DNA of 64,000 bases, taken from NCBI GenBank assembly GCA_031002005.1, contig CM061920.1, forward strand, positions 104,281,447 to 104,345,446, read 5' to 3'. The stretch's first letter is position 1; every line of letters begins with the position of its first letter. The position numbers and the translations under genes were made by a program. Positions 10,685 to 23,955 of the stretch are shown in pieces. The notes below the pieces were generated by a model. The model searched no databases. It worked only from the letters and a program-made list of their open reading frames with translations, and was not told the origin of the DNA. This DNA comes from Vandiemenella viatica. Lineage: Eukaryota > Arthropoda > Insecta > Orthoptera > Morabidae.

Positions 10685-12216
10685 AATTTTTTTTTTAATT
10701 GCAATGGAGCACAGGCTCCGATGGCAATTTCCCTAAACACCCATCTTCCCCCTATCCTGCACCCACCTACATTTGCCGTCTACAAATTTTATCTTTAAAT
10801 TCTTTCAAAGTTTTCGGTAAATTACTCATCATTTCTCTTGGTAACTCATTCCAATCCCTGACACCCTTATCTAAAAAAGAGAATCGTCCCACACCCTTGT
10901 GCCTGAAATCGAGTGCCAGCTTATGGTCATGGTAATCTTTTCCCTTCCATGCACTACTTTTCATACCCATTGCAATATCTTTCCATGCCTCATCGCCAGT
11001 ATATAACCTGTACACTCCCATGACCCTCCTCATACTTCTCCTGTCTTGCAATGAATCCCATTCCAGCTCCTTTATCATATCCGTCAATGATTGCATTCTG
11101 CGATAATTTCCAGAAACAAATCTAGTACCCCTTTTTTGCACCCTCTCCTACTCCTGTATTTGATACGTAAAATGAGGGTCCCATACTACACTACCATATT
11201 CGAGCAATGGTCTGACCAAAGTTTTGTAACCCAATTCCTTGACTTCTCTAGTACATCCCCTCATCACTCTCCACAACAAGTGCAGAACTTTGAAACTTTT
11301 TCCTACCACCTGTTCAATGTGTCCTGTCCAGTTAAGCTTGTTATCAAATATAATGCCATATTTACATTTCAAGTCTTCATCAAGCAATTCTTTCCCCACC
11401 TTATATTCATAATTAACCTTTTGTTTTTTATTTGTGTATCTAATTAGCTGACTCTTCTTTGCATTTATCTTCATCCCATGTTTACCAACCCAACTAGATA
11501 TCCTGTCCAGATCACCCTGCAACTGTTTTGATTCTTTTATACAGAATTATGTCATCTGCAAACAATCTAATTTCAGATAGTAAACAATCAACACAATTAT
11601 TCATTAGAATAATGAATAGCAATGGTGCCAATACGCTACCCTGTGGCACACCCATTTTTACTTCTACTTCTTTTGATACTGCATTTCCTACCCTAAATTT
11701 CTGTTTTCCACCTTTTAAAAATTCTTCTACTCAGCAAATCACTTTCTCATCTACTCCAGTGGTTTTTACTTTATTTACTACCATTTTACGGTTTACTCTG
11801 TCAAACGCATTTGACAGATCTAGTGCTACACTATCAATTTGGCCTCCCTTGTCCATTTCATCTGAAATATCTTGCATATATCCCACCAACTGAGATTCGC
11901 ATGAATATCCTTGTCTGAACCCATGTTTCCTGCTTGAAAACCACTTACGTTCCTCAAATATATTTCTGATGTGATTGCATATGAATCTTTCCATTGATTT
12001 ACCTACCACTGATGTCAAACTGATTTGCCTGTAATTCTCAACTCTATTTCTCACCCTTCATTTATGTACCGGTACTACTATTGCATTTTTCCAGTCCTGT
12101 GGTATGCAGAAAGTATCCAGACTCAATGTAAATAATATTTCAAGATAAGGTACAATGTCACATCCGGCTATCTTTAAGATATCTGTAGTAATATTATCTT
12201 CACCAGCCCCTTTATT
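10685..12216 (-). pseudogene. LINE family A (CR1/Jockey-like), 5'-truncated reverse transcriptase
   Basis: On the minus strand this encodes the reverse transcriptase half of a non-LTR retrotransposon. In order: GAGEDNITTDILKIAG near 12.2 kb, NYRQISLTSVVGKSMERFI, then ALDLSNAFDRVNR. These are followed by GVPQGSVLAPLLF, LFADDIILY (the catalytic aspartate pair, near 11551-11562) and KINAKKSQLIRYTNKK. The last motifs are PLLEYGSVVWDP and a C-terminal FLDKGVRDWNELPREM. The 5' half, including any endonuclease, is missing: similarity stops at about 12216, as expected from abortive target-primed reverse transcription. The 3' end is CTCCATTGCAATT followed by an A-rich tail (10680-10700). Frameshifts near 11150, 11525 and 11730, with a deletion just after the FADD motif relative to the copy at 21.9 kb, show that it is dead. 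Confidence 0.85.
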
Positions 12217-12219
12217 GCG

Positions 12220-13675
12220 TTACGTACAGATATATGCATGATTAGTGCACATGAAACATAATATGTTGATTCGCTCACTTGACAATAATTTCGACAGCTA
12301 TTGGCTGCAACTGACGCTACCGAAAACTGACGTCACGTGGCCGACCTCCGTTGGCAAATTAACAGCGGCCAAGGGTGTTACTAGAAATACGTCACGAAAG
12401 AAGGTTTAATAGCTAAGTAACTGAGAAGAAATGAACTTCTAGAATACTTTCGCTAAGTTTGCTTTTCGCAGCATTTCATTTTAAATTAATTTCGTCAGCT
12501 TATATAAAGACATACGTGCAACTTTACCCCTGAAAAAACGTGGAATGAAATTGTACTTTACGATTTCTTCCCATCTTTCCCATTTTTCCTTCCAATCACT
12601 ACTATCATGGAGCTCTGTCATCTTTAGTCAATTTGGTATTTAAATTGATAAAAGTATTTAAAAATTGTGCAGTAAACATCAGGTTCTAGAAGCATGCATC
12701 AAAAATAATATCCATGATAAAATAAGCTTGATTCCAGCGTCAAGAACTTGACTGACACCATGAGACGTTTATTTAACTTCCTTTATATGCTGTTTTACCA
12801 TTCTTTTTGGTATTAATCCTTTTGCACATAACCGCAACTTTTAAGGACTGGAGTAACTACAAAGAACAGATTGTGTAAAAATTAGAAATTACATACAACG
12901 CTAAAGTACGAATTGTATGAAAAGTTAAACTTTCATTAGTTACTCCTCAGCTTACTATTTAACGTACTGTGAACTGTCAGTCCAATAACAACATAGAGCA
13001 AAAGTTATCAGATTTGATTAGCATAAATAAAATAGAAGCAAGGCCTTCTCTTATATCGTTGTTTTCATTTTGCCACAGCCAAAGTAAATTACATTATTTA
13101 GTATGAAAAGCAATAAAGAAAATTTTATAAAAATTACAAACGAGAAGGCTATTAAAAGTAAAAAGGTGGGTGATTTTTTTAATCGGGTTTTCTTTGCATT
13201 TTACGTTGTAAAAGTGTTAATTGTAGCTGAGTCATCACGTTGTTTATTCTGTCGTCTTTAGGTATTTAGTGAGATCGTGTGCGATACTTTTATTCTTATT
13301 TATAAGTTCATCCAAACTCAAGAGTATTAAATTTTTGCAGAGGGAAAAATTGGGTCAGATTCGTATTTTGGCCGGATTAAGTCAATATGTCATGCCGTTT
13401 GACCCTTTAAACGGGAACTATTCTAGCCTCGTGACCATATCCACAGAACCTTCACTGGCTAAGCCATGGGAAAAGAGCGACTGAAATCACTTGCTGGCAT
13501 TGAAGGCATGCTCTTCTGGAAAACATGAGCAAGTTTCCAGACTCTTACCGACAAACGAATCAACATCAAGAGCGTCGTATTTCCTTATTATATGGGAACT
13601 ACGGAGATATTCGAGATTTATTTGAAGAATCCGCTCCTATCGTATCAACCATTGCCCGGATTTACGAGCAATCTG
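12220..13675. other. Unassigned DNA
   Basis: No gene is seen. A slightly GC-richer stretch (12290-12400) contains GACGTCACGTGG, a CRE/E-box-like word, which is not enough for a regulatory call. The frame at 13269-13484 has no recognisable domain. Confidence 0.4.
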
Positions 13676-13679
13676 AATG

Positions 13680-13830
13680 ATGGGAGCATTCTGGCATACT
13701 TCAAATTACACCACAGGCTGTGGCAGAAGTGAAAGTTAGGTTAAGAGCCCAGCCCAGACCGGGATTCGAACCGAGGAACTTTAGTTCTCCAGTAAGACGC
13801 CTTAACTACAGAGTTATTGGGCCACTTGAT
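13680..13830 (-). mobile_element. tRNA-derived SINE, family 2 (partial)
   Basis: On the minus strand the head carries a tRNA-like B box, GGTTCGAATCCC (about 13760-13771), preceded by degenerate A-box sequence near 13820. The body then matches GCCTAACTTTCAC-type sequence shared with the copies at 26.9, 31.2 and 62.4 kb. The distal body is missing. Confidence 0.7.
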
Positions 13831-13835
13831 AATAA

Positions 13836-16800
13836 GTTTTTACACCGTATAGGAAGCTGTAGTTTATCAGAGATACCGAGTTATTGAAGTTAAGTGACTT
13901 AATGGTCACAATTTACAAATCAATTACGAAACGACTAAGAGTTTTTTTGTTCACATAGACGGAGTCACGGCCGTAATATAGATGATGATAAATTGAATGG
14001 AAGGGTTCTTTCGAACATATTTTCTGAAATATCAAAATATGTTAAAACATGTTGGGTTATTGACATATTACACAAACGTGTTTACGCAAAAATTAATGTT
14101 TAATTTTTCCAATGCCTTATTCGTTTTTTAAACTGCTGCATAACCTTCTTTTATAGAGCTTTGTAGCTTCAATGTGGCTACCGAAATGTGCGCTCTAGAA
14201 CTGTGTTTACATGAACTATCTTCTCTACAAGGCTGATTAAAAAACGGAATTACGCCTGTTAATCGTTGCATCTATGGGTGTTTAACGATTTCTGTGAAAA
14301 ATAATGGTCTTAGTTATCATGTTTTGTTCTCCAAATATAAAGACCGATGAAAGCGGTGGGTATACAACTACGGCTTGGAAAAACTTCATCAAGGTGCACC
14401 AGAGTACATATTTGTCATTTTGCTAAATTGGGTTTTTAATTAATTGCACGGCAGCAATGGTAAGCGGTTGCTTGAGTTTCACGCTTTGAATTAAGAGTAT
14501 GAACTGATTGTATACGCCTTTGCTGGAAATTAATTATTTATGTTGTAGTTGTGCTTAGATTACGGCAACATAGTCTTGATTTGCTGTGGATTGTTTATCT
14601 TTTTCTGCTACATTCTATGAGAAAATAAACTTTAATTATACTTTAGATCGACTGAAAATCTAGTTAACTGGCAAAAAAGTATTCAATACTTTGATCAAGG
14701 TAATCGTGTTCTCGTGATCTAAAAAAAGTAGGAGATGACAAAAACATATTGTAGTTAAGATTTTTCTTGCAAATTGAACAATCCATAATTTGCGGACGAC
14801 CAAAGAAATAAAAAAAACTAATTGCTAATATTACGTATTTTCGTGAAAGATCAAAAATTAATTTTCAGGGTCGGCACGAAACTCGTTTAACCAATATTCG
14901 GGAAATTAGCATACAGAAGAATAAGCTCAATTTCAAATAATGTTTGACTGATGTTCAGGAGTTCTTCCCCCCTAAATTACCTGTAAACACAACGCAAAAT
15001 TATTCTAAAACCAGTGATTAAAAACTTTGACCTAAAATCAGACATTTATAATTTTAAAATGATTCAAGCGGTTCAAAAGGAGAAGTGAAACGCCGGCAAG
15101 AGGCCCAATAAATTCAAGGTATAATTGGCTTTGATGGTTTGAATTCTTACCTGTTAACCAATTCTTGCTTAGTATACTTCTACAGATTACGTGCTCCTGC
15201 TTTAAAAAGTAATTACTTCAGCTTTTTAACTGTTAAATTCTTGTACACAGACTGAATCACAAACTAAAACAAACTCACAGTGGTCAAACGGAAGTTGACA
15301 ATACCACTGCGTGGTGGCGCTGCGGGTGACGAAAAAATAAACTAATAAGTTACAGAGCTCTGTTGGTATAACAGAATCGAGCAGAGAAGCAATAATGCTG
15401 ACGTGGCTGACGCGACGTCTGGCTATCACGGATGTTACTGCCCTGACGGACTTAACTAGCCATGCAACAGGTAATGAGTTATTGGGCGTTGGGCTCTTCA
15501 GCCGGGATAATGTCACAACAAGCTGGCTTATCGTCCGTAAGTGTGACCAGACATAGGCACATTGGCTCAACATGAATTCAGCATCGGGATTAGCGGCACA
15601 AGCTGTGCTGCTTCATTACCATTTTGATGAGCGCACTACCAACATATGAAACATGTGCTAGTTTTAATAGTTCTGCTATGGGACACGCAAGGGTCACCGG
15701 TCACGCAGCTGGTGCAGAATCATACTGTTTCTGCATTGCTGTCTCCACTGTTCTGACTAGCGCAAGCTTTCTTTTCATTCAAAAATAAAAAAGCTGTTTA
15801 TTTAAATTACTTTTCTACCGAAAAATACGGTTAATGTAATAACAACTTACAGGAAATAATGGAATAAGAAGTGCTGTTACTGACCCTTGAATCGTATTAC
15901 AAAAATATCAAAATTTTTTGGTTATATACAAAGACTTGTTCTGAGACTTCAACAAGATCAAAATTTATAGAACACCCAACTACCTTAAAATGTTTTAAAT
16001 GATGTTTAAGCTGATAGATACTTCTCTTCTTTGGTGAAAATTACACTTCCTTCAACAATTTCATCTGTCTATCATTGAAGAACTTAGTCTTGAAGGCGGT
16101 AGTTGTATGCGTTTGTTCTTCCATATATTGTAGCATCTTTCGTTATGCTTTACACCGGGCTGATCGTATACCTATATAAAATAAAAAAAATTCCACCTTT
16201 ACGAGAGCTCTATGAGAAAATTACTACTATTTATAGAAATGATGAGACTTGATTCTTATGCTTTGCTGCTAGTAGTAGCCACCTACCGTGGGGACCAAGA
16301 ATTCACAGTCTACTTTCAGTGTGTCGAGTTCAAAATAATGGAGTGATTTCTAGAGTATTGATAATTTACAACTGTTCAGTGTCTAGTCGTCTTTTCTGTG
16401 TACTCAGCATGTCCACGAATCTCTTTCACTTTTACGGTATGAAGATGGAAAGTTTGTCCCTGTCTAGTGGGATTGATCGATTTTAAGTTTACATTCAATT
16501 CGGAGGCTCAGCGGTACAAAAGAGAAGACGAACTCAGCCCCGTTGTTCCCGCAGTTTATGGAGGAGGATTAAGAGAAAATGTATTTTTGTGAGTCGTAAC
16601 GGTATTTAATTTTGAATTTGGTGCTACAGAAGCAGTAACAATGAAATATAATACCTGGCTAAAAAGTAGTGTAAAGAAGTATTAACCGCGTGAATAGTAG
16701 CAAAGTTTATCGGCCGGAATACCTTTCTTTCAATTCATATTATTGAAACACTTTTGAAAATCTTTGTTTAATCCAGTTAAGGTAGACTAAGGGAACTCAT

Positions 16801-18485
16801 GAAAGTAAAATGTTTTACAGACTTATGATACTGTAAGAAGTGAACTGATCGTGTGTCATATGAGTGTGCGTCAACAAGTAACTATTAACATTATTGTGAA
16901 TAAGAAAAAACTCTTATGTCATTATTGCAAGAACCTTTGCAATTTTAGAAAATTAAGTTAAACGTACCATCTTACCAGATTAATCGTTTTAGAAACGACT
17001 ACGTATATCAGAAATAATTATTAAAAAGTAAGTAAAATTTCAAACTGTGCACGAAGTGTTATTTAAATACCCTAAACACATTTTCAAAAACTATTTGTGA
17101 AGTAAATCTTACTTGTGAACGCCTTAAAAGAGTGTGTAATACTTAAGTGAGTATATCGGACCATAGAACTAATAAATCCGGAAAATTTAGCTAAACAGCA
17201 AAAGAATACAAAAAATACTAAACGATTTATCTTACTTGCGTATCGAAGAGTTTGCTCTTTCACGTTTTGTACAAGAAATAATAAGTATTACCCGATTGAT
17301 GAGATATCAGTGTATAATAACTCACATTTAAGCCATAATAACGACAAATTTTGCGCTTCTGGCAGTTAACGTACCAACTTGTTTGATAACTATGCAGAGT
17401 TTTGCACTAAGCGACCTTTTCCCTTTGATGTTCATCGAACTTGTGATGAATTGCTTTCCCTGAGTTCACTCTCAACATTCCAGCGTCTGTGCGACGACTG
17501 GCAGTGACGGAGAAGTTGGGAGTGAGCAATGTCCTCTGTCGCTGCCTCGCGGGTAGTTCGTTAAAAACATCGTTAACTTGTTTCTTTAAGCTTACTACCA
17601 GTTTGTAATTAGTTACACGCTCGACGCTCACCGTTTATCCATTTAAACATTCTTGAACACATAAGAGTTATTCCTTAGCATTAATATCTCTAGTCTCGTC
17701 TTACGGGAATAAGGGATCTTAAAACTTTGAGTTATATTTAAGACTAATTCAAACTGATACTTTGGCAAAACAAAAGGGAGTATTATGATATAAACGGCTT
17801 CCTCAAGCTAGTGTGACCGGTGACTGATTGAAGTCGGATGTCCTTAATGAGCCTTCGTCTTCTATACCTCACTACGGAAAAGTGAATGATGTTTCTTAGT
17901 CATGTGATTTAGCAACTGTACGTCAAAATTCTTCAAATTTATAACTATCGTTTAACACAGAAGCACAATTCATTATGTCTGTAAAGATTTGTTTGAATAT
18001 TGCAGGTGCTATTTAACGCGTGGTAGTGAAAATGTCTTAACAGTACCCCCCAAATTTAATGGTTTAATGATGTTTACCCCTTTATTCTGTCAGTAGTCAC
18101 AGACTATGGTTGTTATTCAAAATGTGCCTCCGAACCTAATCAAACATCAATTTATCAGCCAGTCAAATGTTCTATCAGGTGGATGGTCAGTTGTACATCC
18201 GGATGTAACACTTAAAAACTATTAATTTCTACGAACGATTGCTTTGACTTTTTTGAGAGAGGATTGTGTATCCATTTAAAAAATTTTCTCCATACCAAGC
18301 AAAAATTATTATTATTACTAGCTTCTAGAACCGTAAAAAAAGACTTTCTGAATGCAATAATCTGGAAATTAACTAAATACATTGTTATTAAATAATGCAT
18401 ACAACCTAAGCATCAGTGAGTGAGAATATATCGAAAATATCTGCATTGAATATAAATAGCTTTAAGCCCGTCAAAACAGGTTGAA
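13836..18485. other. Unassigned DNA
   Basis: About 4.6 kb without a recognisable gene. A more balanced-composition block at 15225-15780 has a 115-codon minus-strand frame (15226-15573) with no domain I know. At 16492-16508 there is a 17-bp word nearly identical to one at 5391-5407. A minus-strand frame at 17407-17631 is likewise unrecognised. Confidence 0.4.
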
Positions 18486-18489
18486 TGCA

Positions 18490-18741
18490 ATGTGCAGGCA
18501 GCTCATTTCCTCGAAGTTGCTTAACGTTCTGGCCTCGCATTCTGGATGACGCGGGTTCGAATCCCCGTCCGGGCATCCAGATTTGGGTTTTCCATGGTTT
18601 CCCCAAATCACTCCAGGCGAATGCCGGGATGCTTCCTTCAAAAAGGCCATTGTCGAATTCCTTCCCGTTCCTTGTCCCCAGTCTCATCTCGCCTCTAATG
18701 ACATTAGCTGTCGTCGAGGTGTAAAGCAATAAGAAAAAAAG
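18490..18741 (+). mobile_element. tRNA-derived SINE, family 1
   Basis: The tRNA-like head has the core TTAACGTTCTGGCCTCGCAT and the B box GGGTTCGAATCCCCG (about 18556-18570). The family body follows (CCAGATTTGGGTTTTCC, then CTTCCTTCAAAAAGGCC). It ends in AAAGCAATAAGAAAAAAA. The A-box end of the head is degenerate. Confidence 0.85.
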
Positions 18742-18848
18742 GTTGCTTTACTAAATACAGTTGTTATTACATATAGCCTTAAAAACGACGTTGGATGTAT
18801 TTCTTAGTTTACTGTAAAACTCATATCTCTGGACAGAGAGTTAAAAAA

Positions 18849-19075
18849 AACATATGAATAAACAATAGTTAATTAACAATTAATATGTTGATTTAACCGA
18901 AATATATACTTCTTCTTCAGACTTCTGGAAATTCATTTCTTCGCAGTTGATTAACTGAATAAAATCAATACTAATTAGAAAAAAAACAGTCATAACTGCG
19001 ATTTTGTAATATCTCTGGCCGTATCCAGCAATTCGAGCGCGTGATGTCAGCGTTACGGACACTATTTGAAGATGA
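18849..19075 (+). repeat. Diverged direct duplication, copy 1
   Basis: It aligns with 23737-23955 in the same orientation. Shared words include ATATGAATAAAC, ATTAATATGTT, TTCTGGAAATT, GTTGATTAACT and ATCTCTGGCC. There are many substitutions and small indels. No transposon termini or coding capacity are visible. Confidence 0.65.
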
Positions 19076-19079
19076 TAAA

Positions 19080-21470
19080 ATTAGAGTGTTATTAGTATTG
19101 GTGGTACAGACACATCAACTTAAAAATTGTAGATATAATGTTAATGTGTACTTTAAATATATTCGGATGGTGTTCTAAGTACAAAAGAATTGTCTTAATT
19201 GCGTCACAACATGGTATTATTTCCAAAATGTACCGTTTGAAGTATATACCAACACTGTTTCATGGTTTTACAGACAATTTACCGGAAAATGAACAGAAGT
19301 TCTAGCCTTGCTAAGTTAGCTACTTTGTTTCTATACAAATTTATACGCTAATCGCGTTTTGATTGGAAATACAACATATAAATTATTTTATCCTGTTCAG
19401 AATATATTCTTGGAAAGCTTTGCAATTTCTTGTAACTACTAAGTTGTAGAAACTGTATTTCCTTCTATTTTATCCTACGATTATTAGATTACCTCCCTGG
19501 ACTCCTGTTTACGACAAACTTCTGAACATCCTACTATAAACTAGTCGGTGGGTTTTTAATAAATTTACAGTTGTTAAATACATTTGTTGTAAGACACTCT
19601 AACATGTATACCAGTTTCGGGTACAATTAGAACTACTCAGATGGAACTACTGCTTAGAACATACTTGATTTAGATTTACCATTCCTGCTCAGACCCGTAT
19701 AATACCGTTCTCCCGCGACTGGTACAGTAACCTTATGCTCTCAGTTCTAAAAGAGAGACACTTAATTGTGGCTTCTCTCTCATTTGTAACTCTGTACGGC
19801 GAGTTGATTCAGTTGGATGTCACGTGCCATGTGCGAGATGGCTTCTGGCATGTTTGAGTAGAATGTCACAGCCTTCTAAAACGATATCGCTGACTGGCGT
19901 ATTTAGTTTCCAGAGATGAAATGTTACGGTGTTTCCAGACGAGATTGGTTGACAAAGAGGCTATGACGCGGTTCCTGGCTCAGCGACATCGAGCATCAAA
20001 CAACTGCCAACTGAGAGGCCAGTGCTACCAAAACAACGCAGCGAACATGATAACTAGAGTCCTACCTGTCAGTGTTACACATCAAAGTTCAGGCAAGATT
20101 ACAGACACATCAAACACAGTCGCGGTGGTGAAACCGCAAGTTAACAATCAGTCTCAAAGAATAATATAAACAGACACTAGAGAGAGAGTTGTAGCAGTGA
20201 TTGTACATTTCTCCAAGTAATTAGTCAAATGAGTTTGGACTCCAAATGTAAGTTTCTAGGAATATAAAAAAATTGCTAAATTTCTTTACACCCCTTAATC
20301 TCTGGAAAAGCAAACGTTCTGAAATACCGCTACTATTACTATACTTGAATTTGTGTATCTTTAACACCATTTTTAATAAGACACTCAATTGTGTTATCAT
20401 GCACTACCGTAAAGTATATGAAATCATGTGAACCTTAAAATTTCTGGCTATTATTTTCTCCTTTAAATGTTTCAAACACAAGATGATATCATTGGATTTT
20501 CCACTTAGAAATTGTCTTAGGCCCTGAGGGCTACGACGTTTAATGTTTTTCTATGTCCATTTTTAATGGAGTTAGGTTCACCCGCACATCATTTTTCTGT
20601 CCTAGTTTTTGTGGACGGTTGAGGTATAGGGTGTTGTCTGTCCAGTAAGAGACGAAATGGAGACAAGGTCCATTTATACATACATAAAAAATTCTTTTGG
20701 TATCCCGTTTTATATATATGGGTATATCTGTTTGGAAATTTTTACCGACAATGACTGTTAAGAGTTTTAGGCGATTTACGATTTTGTAGTAAACAGTAAA
20801 CACCGAAGCCAGTTGGGTGTGTAAGTCCATGGTAAACAAGAAATTCAGGAAATAATAGAAAACGAAGTGTACATAAGATTACAGTGAAAAATGGTTAATT
20901 TTATATTGGCATACCAGGCCAGAGAAATACAGAAAATTCTGTTAGGAACTGACATGTTATAGCTGCCACAATTTTCCCACTGTTGATGCCCCACTCCAAA
21001 AGGGCGAGACATGTATAGTGAAAAACATCAATAAAAACAATTGTTGATAGAAGGTATTAAATTTACAACATTTATGCAACTACTGCGAAACATGGTCAGC
21101 AACAAATTTATAAAGTAAGCAGTATTTTCTAGTTTATCTCTTTCGATTCTTTAAATGTAGTCAAATAAATGTGCATACTTTTTTGTTATCAATATCTGGT
21201 AGCGTTGACGTTATTCGTTCAACAAAGAGTATACTGCATTTTACTAGTACAACAACACTTGCTGCTAAGAATAATTTATATCGTTGTTGAGGTTTGCTGA
21301 GCTGAATTTGAACAAAGGTAAAATATGCACTGGAATGCTAGACGTGGAAAGCGTTGAAACGCAACCTGAAATATATTTTATTTTTTGGAAAAAGTAAGAA
21401 GACCACATTTACTATTTCCTAAGTATTTAGTTTCACTATTTCAGTAACAGGTCTGATCAATACAGACGAA
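19080..21470. other. Unassigned AT-rich DNA
   Basis: No gene is recognised. Frames at 19921-20169 and 20540-20839 lack domains. Near 19495, ATTAGATTACCT also occurs near 24069, so the duplication may extend in fragments. Confidence 0.4.
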
Positions 21471-21474
21471 GTCA

Positions 21475-21790
21475 TGAAGTGACAGCGTTGTTTCCTTCAT
21501 AGGGGGGATGACTCTGGGCACACTTGAATCTGTCTTGTCGGGGACGTGAGCACGCAGAGAAACTTTTCTTTTTGTCGAGGCTGCAGCCTAATTTGAACAC
21601 GAGACAGGTCGCTGTCTGCGCTCCAAATGCCACTGGGAGTCACCTGCTGCGCCGACTAAATTGTTTGTGTTCCATCAGGCGGCGCTGACGGGAGAGCAAA
21701 CAGGCCGCTAACGTAACAGTTTATCCTGCTCACGACGAGTGCAGGCTTCCAGACGAGCCCATCCTATCCTCCACCTGACAGTAAAACAAT
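21475..21790. other. GC-rich segment, possible regulatory or conserved non-coding DNA
   Basis: The composition is clearly more GC-rich than the surroundings. It contains forkhead-like words (TTGTTTGTGTT near 21661 and GAGCAAACAGG near 21694) and GGCGGCGCTGACGG. No coding frame and no repeat ends are seen. The function is unknown. Confidence 0.25.
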
Positions 21791-21866
21791 ACAGTACTAA
21801 ATTCTATATTAGTTTTCTGCTGCCCTCTTCCAACACCGTTCACATCTGAATATTCTATATATGGAT

Positions 21867-22778
21867 GCTATTCATTCTTCTAATGAATAATTGTGTTTAT
21901 TGTTTACTATCAGAAATTAGATTGTTTGCAGATGACATAATGCTATACACAATTAAAAAGGATCAAAACGGTAGATGACTGTAAAGAGTTCCAGTGTCAT
22001 CTGGACAGGATGTCAAGTTGGGATGGTAAACATAAATACAAAGAAGAGTCAGATTATTAGATACACAAACAAAAAACTAAAGGTTAATTATGATTACATG
22101 AAGGGAAAGAACTGCGCGTTGAAGACTAGAAATGTAAATATCTTGGCATTACATTTGATAACAAGCTCCACTGGCCAGGACACATTGGACAGGTGGTAGG
22201 AAAAGGTTTCAAAGTTCTGCACTTGTTGGAGTGAGTGATGAGGGGATGTACGGAAGAAGTAAGAGAATTGGGTAACAAAACTTTGGCCAGACCATTGCTC
22301 GAGTATGGTAGTGTAGTATGGGAGCCACATTTTGAGTATGAAATACAGGGGTTGGAGAGGGTGTAAAAAAGAGCTGATAGATTTGTTTCTTTAAATTATG
22401 ATAAAAGAGCTGGAATCGTATTCTTTGGAAGACAGGAGGAGGGTCATGGGAGTGTACAAGGCGTATACTGGCGATGAGGCATTGAAAGATATTGGTGTAA
22501 GAATCAAAAGTAATGCATGGAAGGGAAAAGATGACCATGACCACAAGCTGGCACTTGATTTCAGGCACAAGAGTGTAGGAAGATTCTCTTTTTTATGTTA
22601 GGGTGTCAAGGATTGGAATAGGTTACCAAGAGAAATGATGAATAATTTACAAAAAACGTTGAAAGAATTTAAAGTTAACATTTGTAGAGGGTAAATGTAG
22701 GTGGGTGCAGGAAAGGTTAAAGATGGGTATGAAGGTAAATTGCCACCGGAGCATGTGCTCCATTACAAATTTTAATTA
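21867..22778 (+). pseudogene. LINE family A, second 5'-truncated copy
   Basis: Same family as the LINE at 10.7-12.2 kb, on the opposite strand and shorter. It begins just upstream of the catalytic motif (LFADD encoded near 21927-21938). It continues through INTKKSQIIRYTNKKLKVNYDY, ALDFRHKSVGRFSFL and an LPREM-like end. It finishes with GCTCCATTACAAATTTTAATTAAA. It keeps about 20 bases after the FADD motif that are missing from the first copy. Multiple frameshifts and stops are present, for example around 22200, 22365 and 22600. It cannot make a functional protein. Confidence 0.85.
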
Positions 22779-22779
22779 A

Positions 22780-23735
22780 ATGTTAAGTATTCACTCAGAC
22801 CTATTGTTTTAAAAGTCAGTACGTAACATAACAATACACTAAATATGATGTAGGTTACCAAACTACCAAAAATTGATAAAATATCCGCATTTTCATACAA
22901 CTTTAAACATGCGATCAACATCAAATTCTGTCATAAGGATTAGAATCGTAATGCATTTAGTTCTCGCTAACAGAGTATTTCCGATGAGACTTTACATTTA
23001 TCAATAGAAACTAGATGCTATCGAATGATAAGTAACAGTTAAATCTGATGGGGTGTTTGTAATTAGTGTCAAATTTGAGTTTACGAAATATTATGTCCGT
23101 TTTAGCGGTGTGAGTAAATAGATAATGCTTGAAAGAGAATGTGATAGAATAGAATAGTAAACACAGAGGTCGGACTGGACATTTTCATGTGGAAAGTTAC
23201 GTAATTCTGATCATTATTATTTTGGACTAGTCTGTAAGCCTATCAAAAATGGCGTCATTTGTTCGCAGTTTCTTAACTAACTGGAATCGTTATACTGTAA
23301 ATTAAACCTCAATGCAATTTCTCGTGCCTTATGCTGTAGCAAAAACTGTCAGTTGTCATGCTGCTGCAGGTTGCATGTAAACTTAACCACATGCTCAAAT
23401 GATGTCCTCAGTAATGTGACGTTAGCGAAAACACAGGAAATAAAAAATAAATTTTAATGACTTTCTTTAAGCCACATAATATAAGTTTTAGTCGTGAAAT
23501 AGATCGCTGTCATTCACGATGTAATGATTTTAAAGGCAGGGCGCTCGTGAAAACAACTTTTTTTTTTAAAAAAAGAAAGAAATAATCTCTTCCCTGTGCT
23601 GCAATGACGAATACTTCTATTTCTGCTATAAAATAACAGCTTCCACAGAACATGCAACAATACATTCACATGGTCCCGTATTTGTTTGCTTTATAGAAGC
23701 AGCAACAAGAGGATATAGTTATAACATCTACATCA
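22780..23735. other. Unassigned AT-rich DNA
   Basis: No gene is seen. A T-run followed by an A-run (about 23560-23580) is the only notable simple sequence. Confidence 0.45.
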
Positions 23736-23736
23736 A

Positions 23737-23955
23737 ACGAATATGAATAAACGAAAATCCACTAATAATTAATATGTTAAAAACGAAATACCTACTTTTC
23801 TTTCAGTGTTCTGGAAATTATTTCTTCACTGTTGATTAACTAAATAAAATTGTTACTAATATCATAATCTCCATTTACTACTAACATCTCTGGCCCTTGT
23901 TAATTAAGTAAAGTATGCTCGGAGTGTGACGACAGCGTTATTAACACAGTGGCCT
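23737..23955 (+). repeat. Diverged direct duplication, copy 2
   Basis: Partner of 18849-19075. The order of shared words is the same, and divergence is high. Confidence 0.65.

Noticed and set aside
10699..11893. Several plus-strand frames of 78-121 codons
   Set aside because: Antisense to the family A LINE reverse transcriptase.
15226..15573. 115-codon minus-strand frame in a balanced-composition block
   Set aside because: No domain, paralogue or neighbouring exon signal was found. It is kept only as unassigned DNA.
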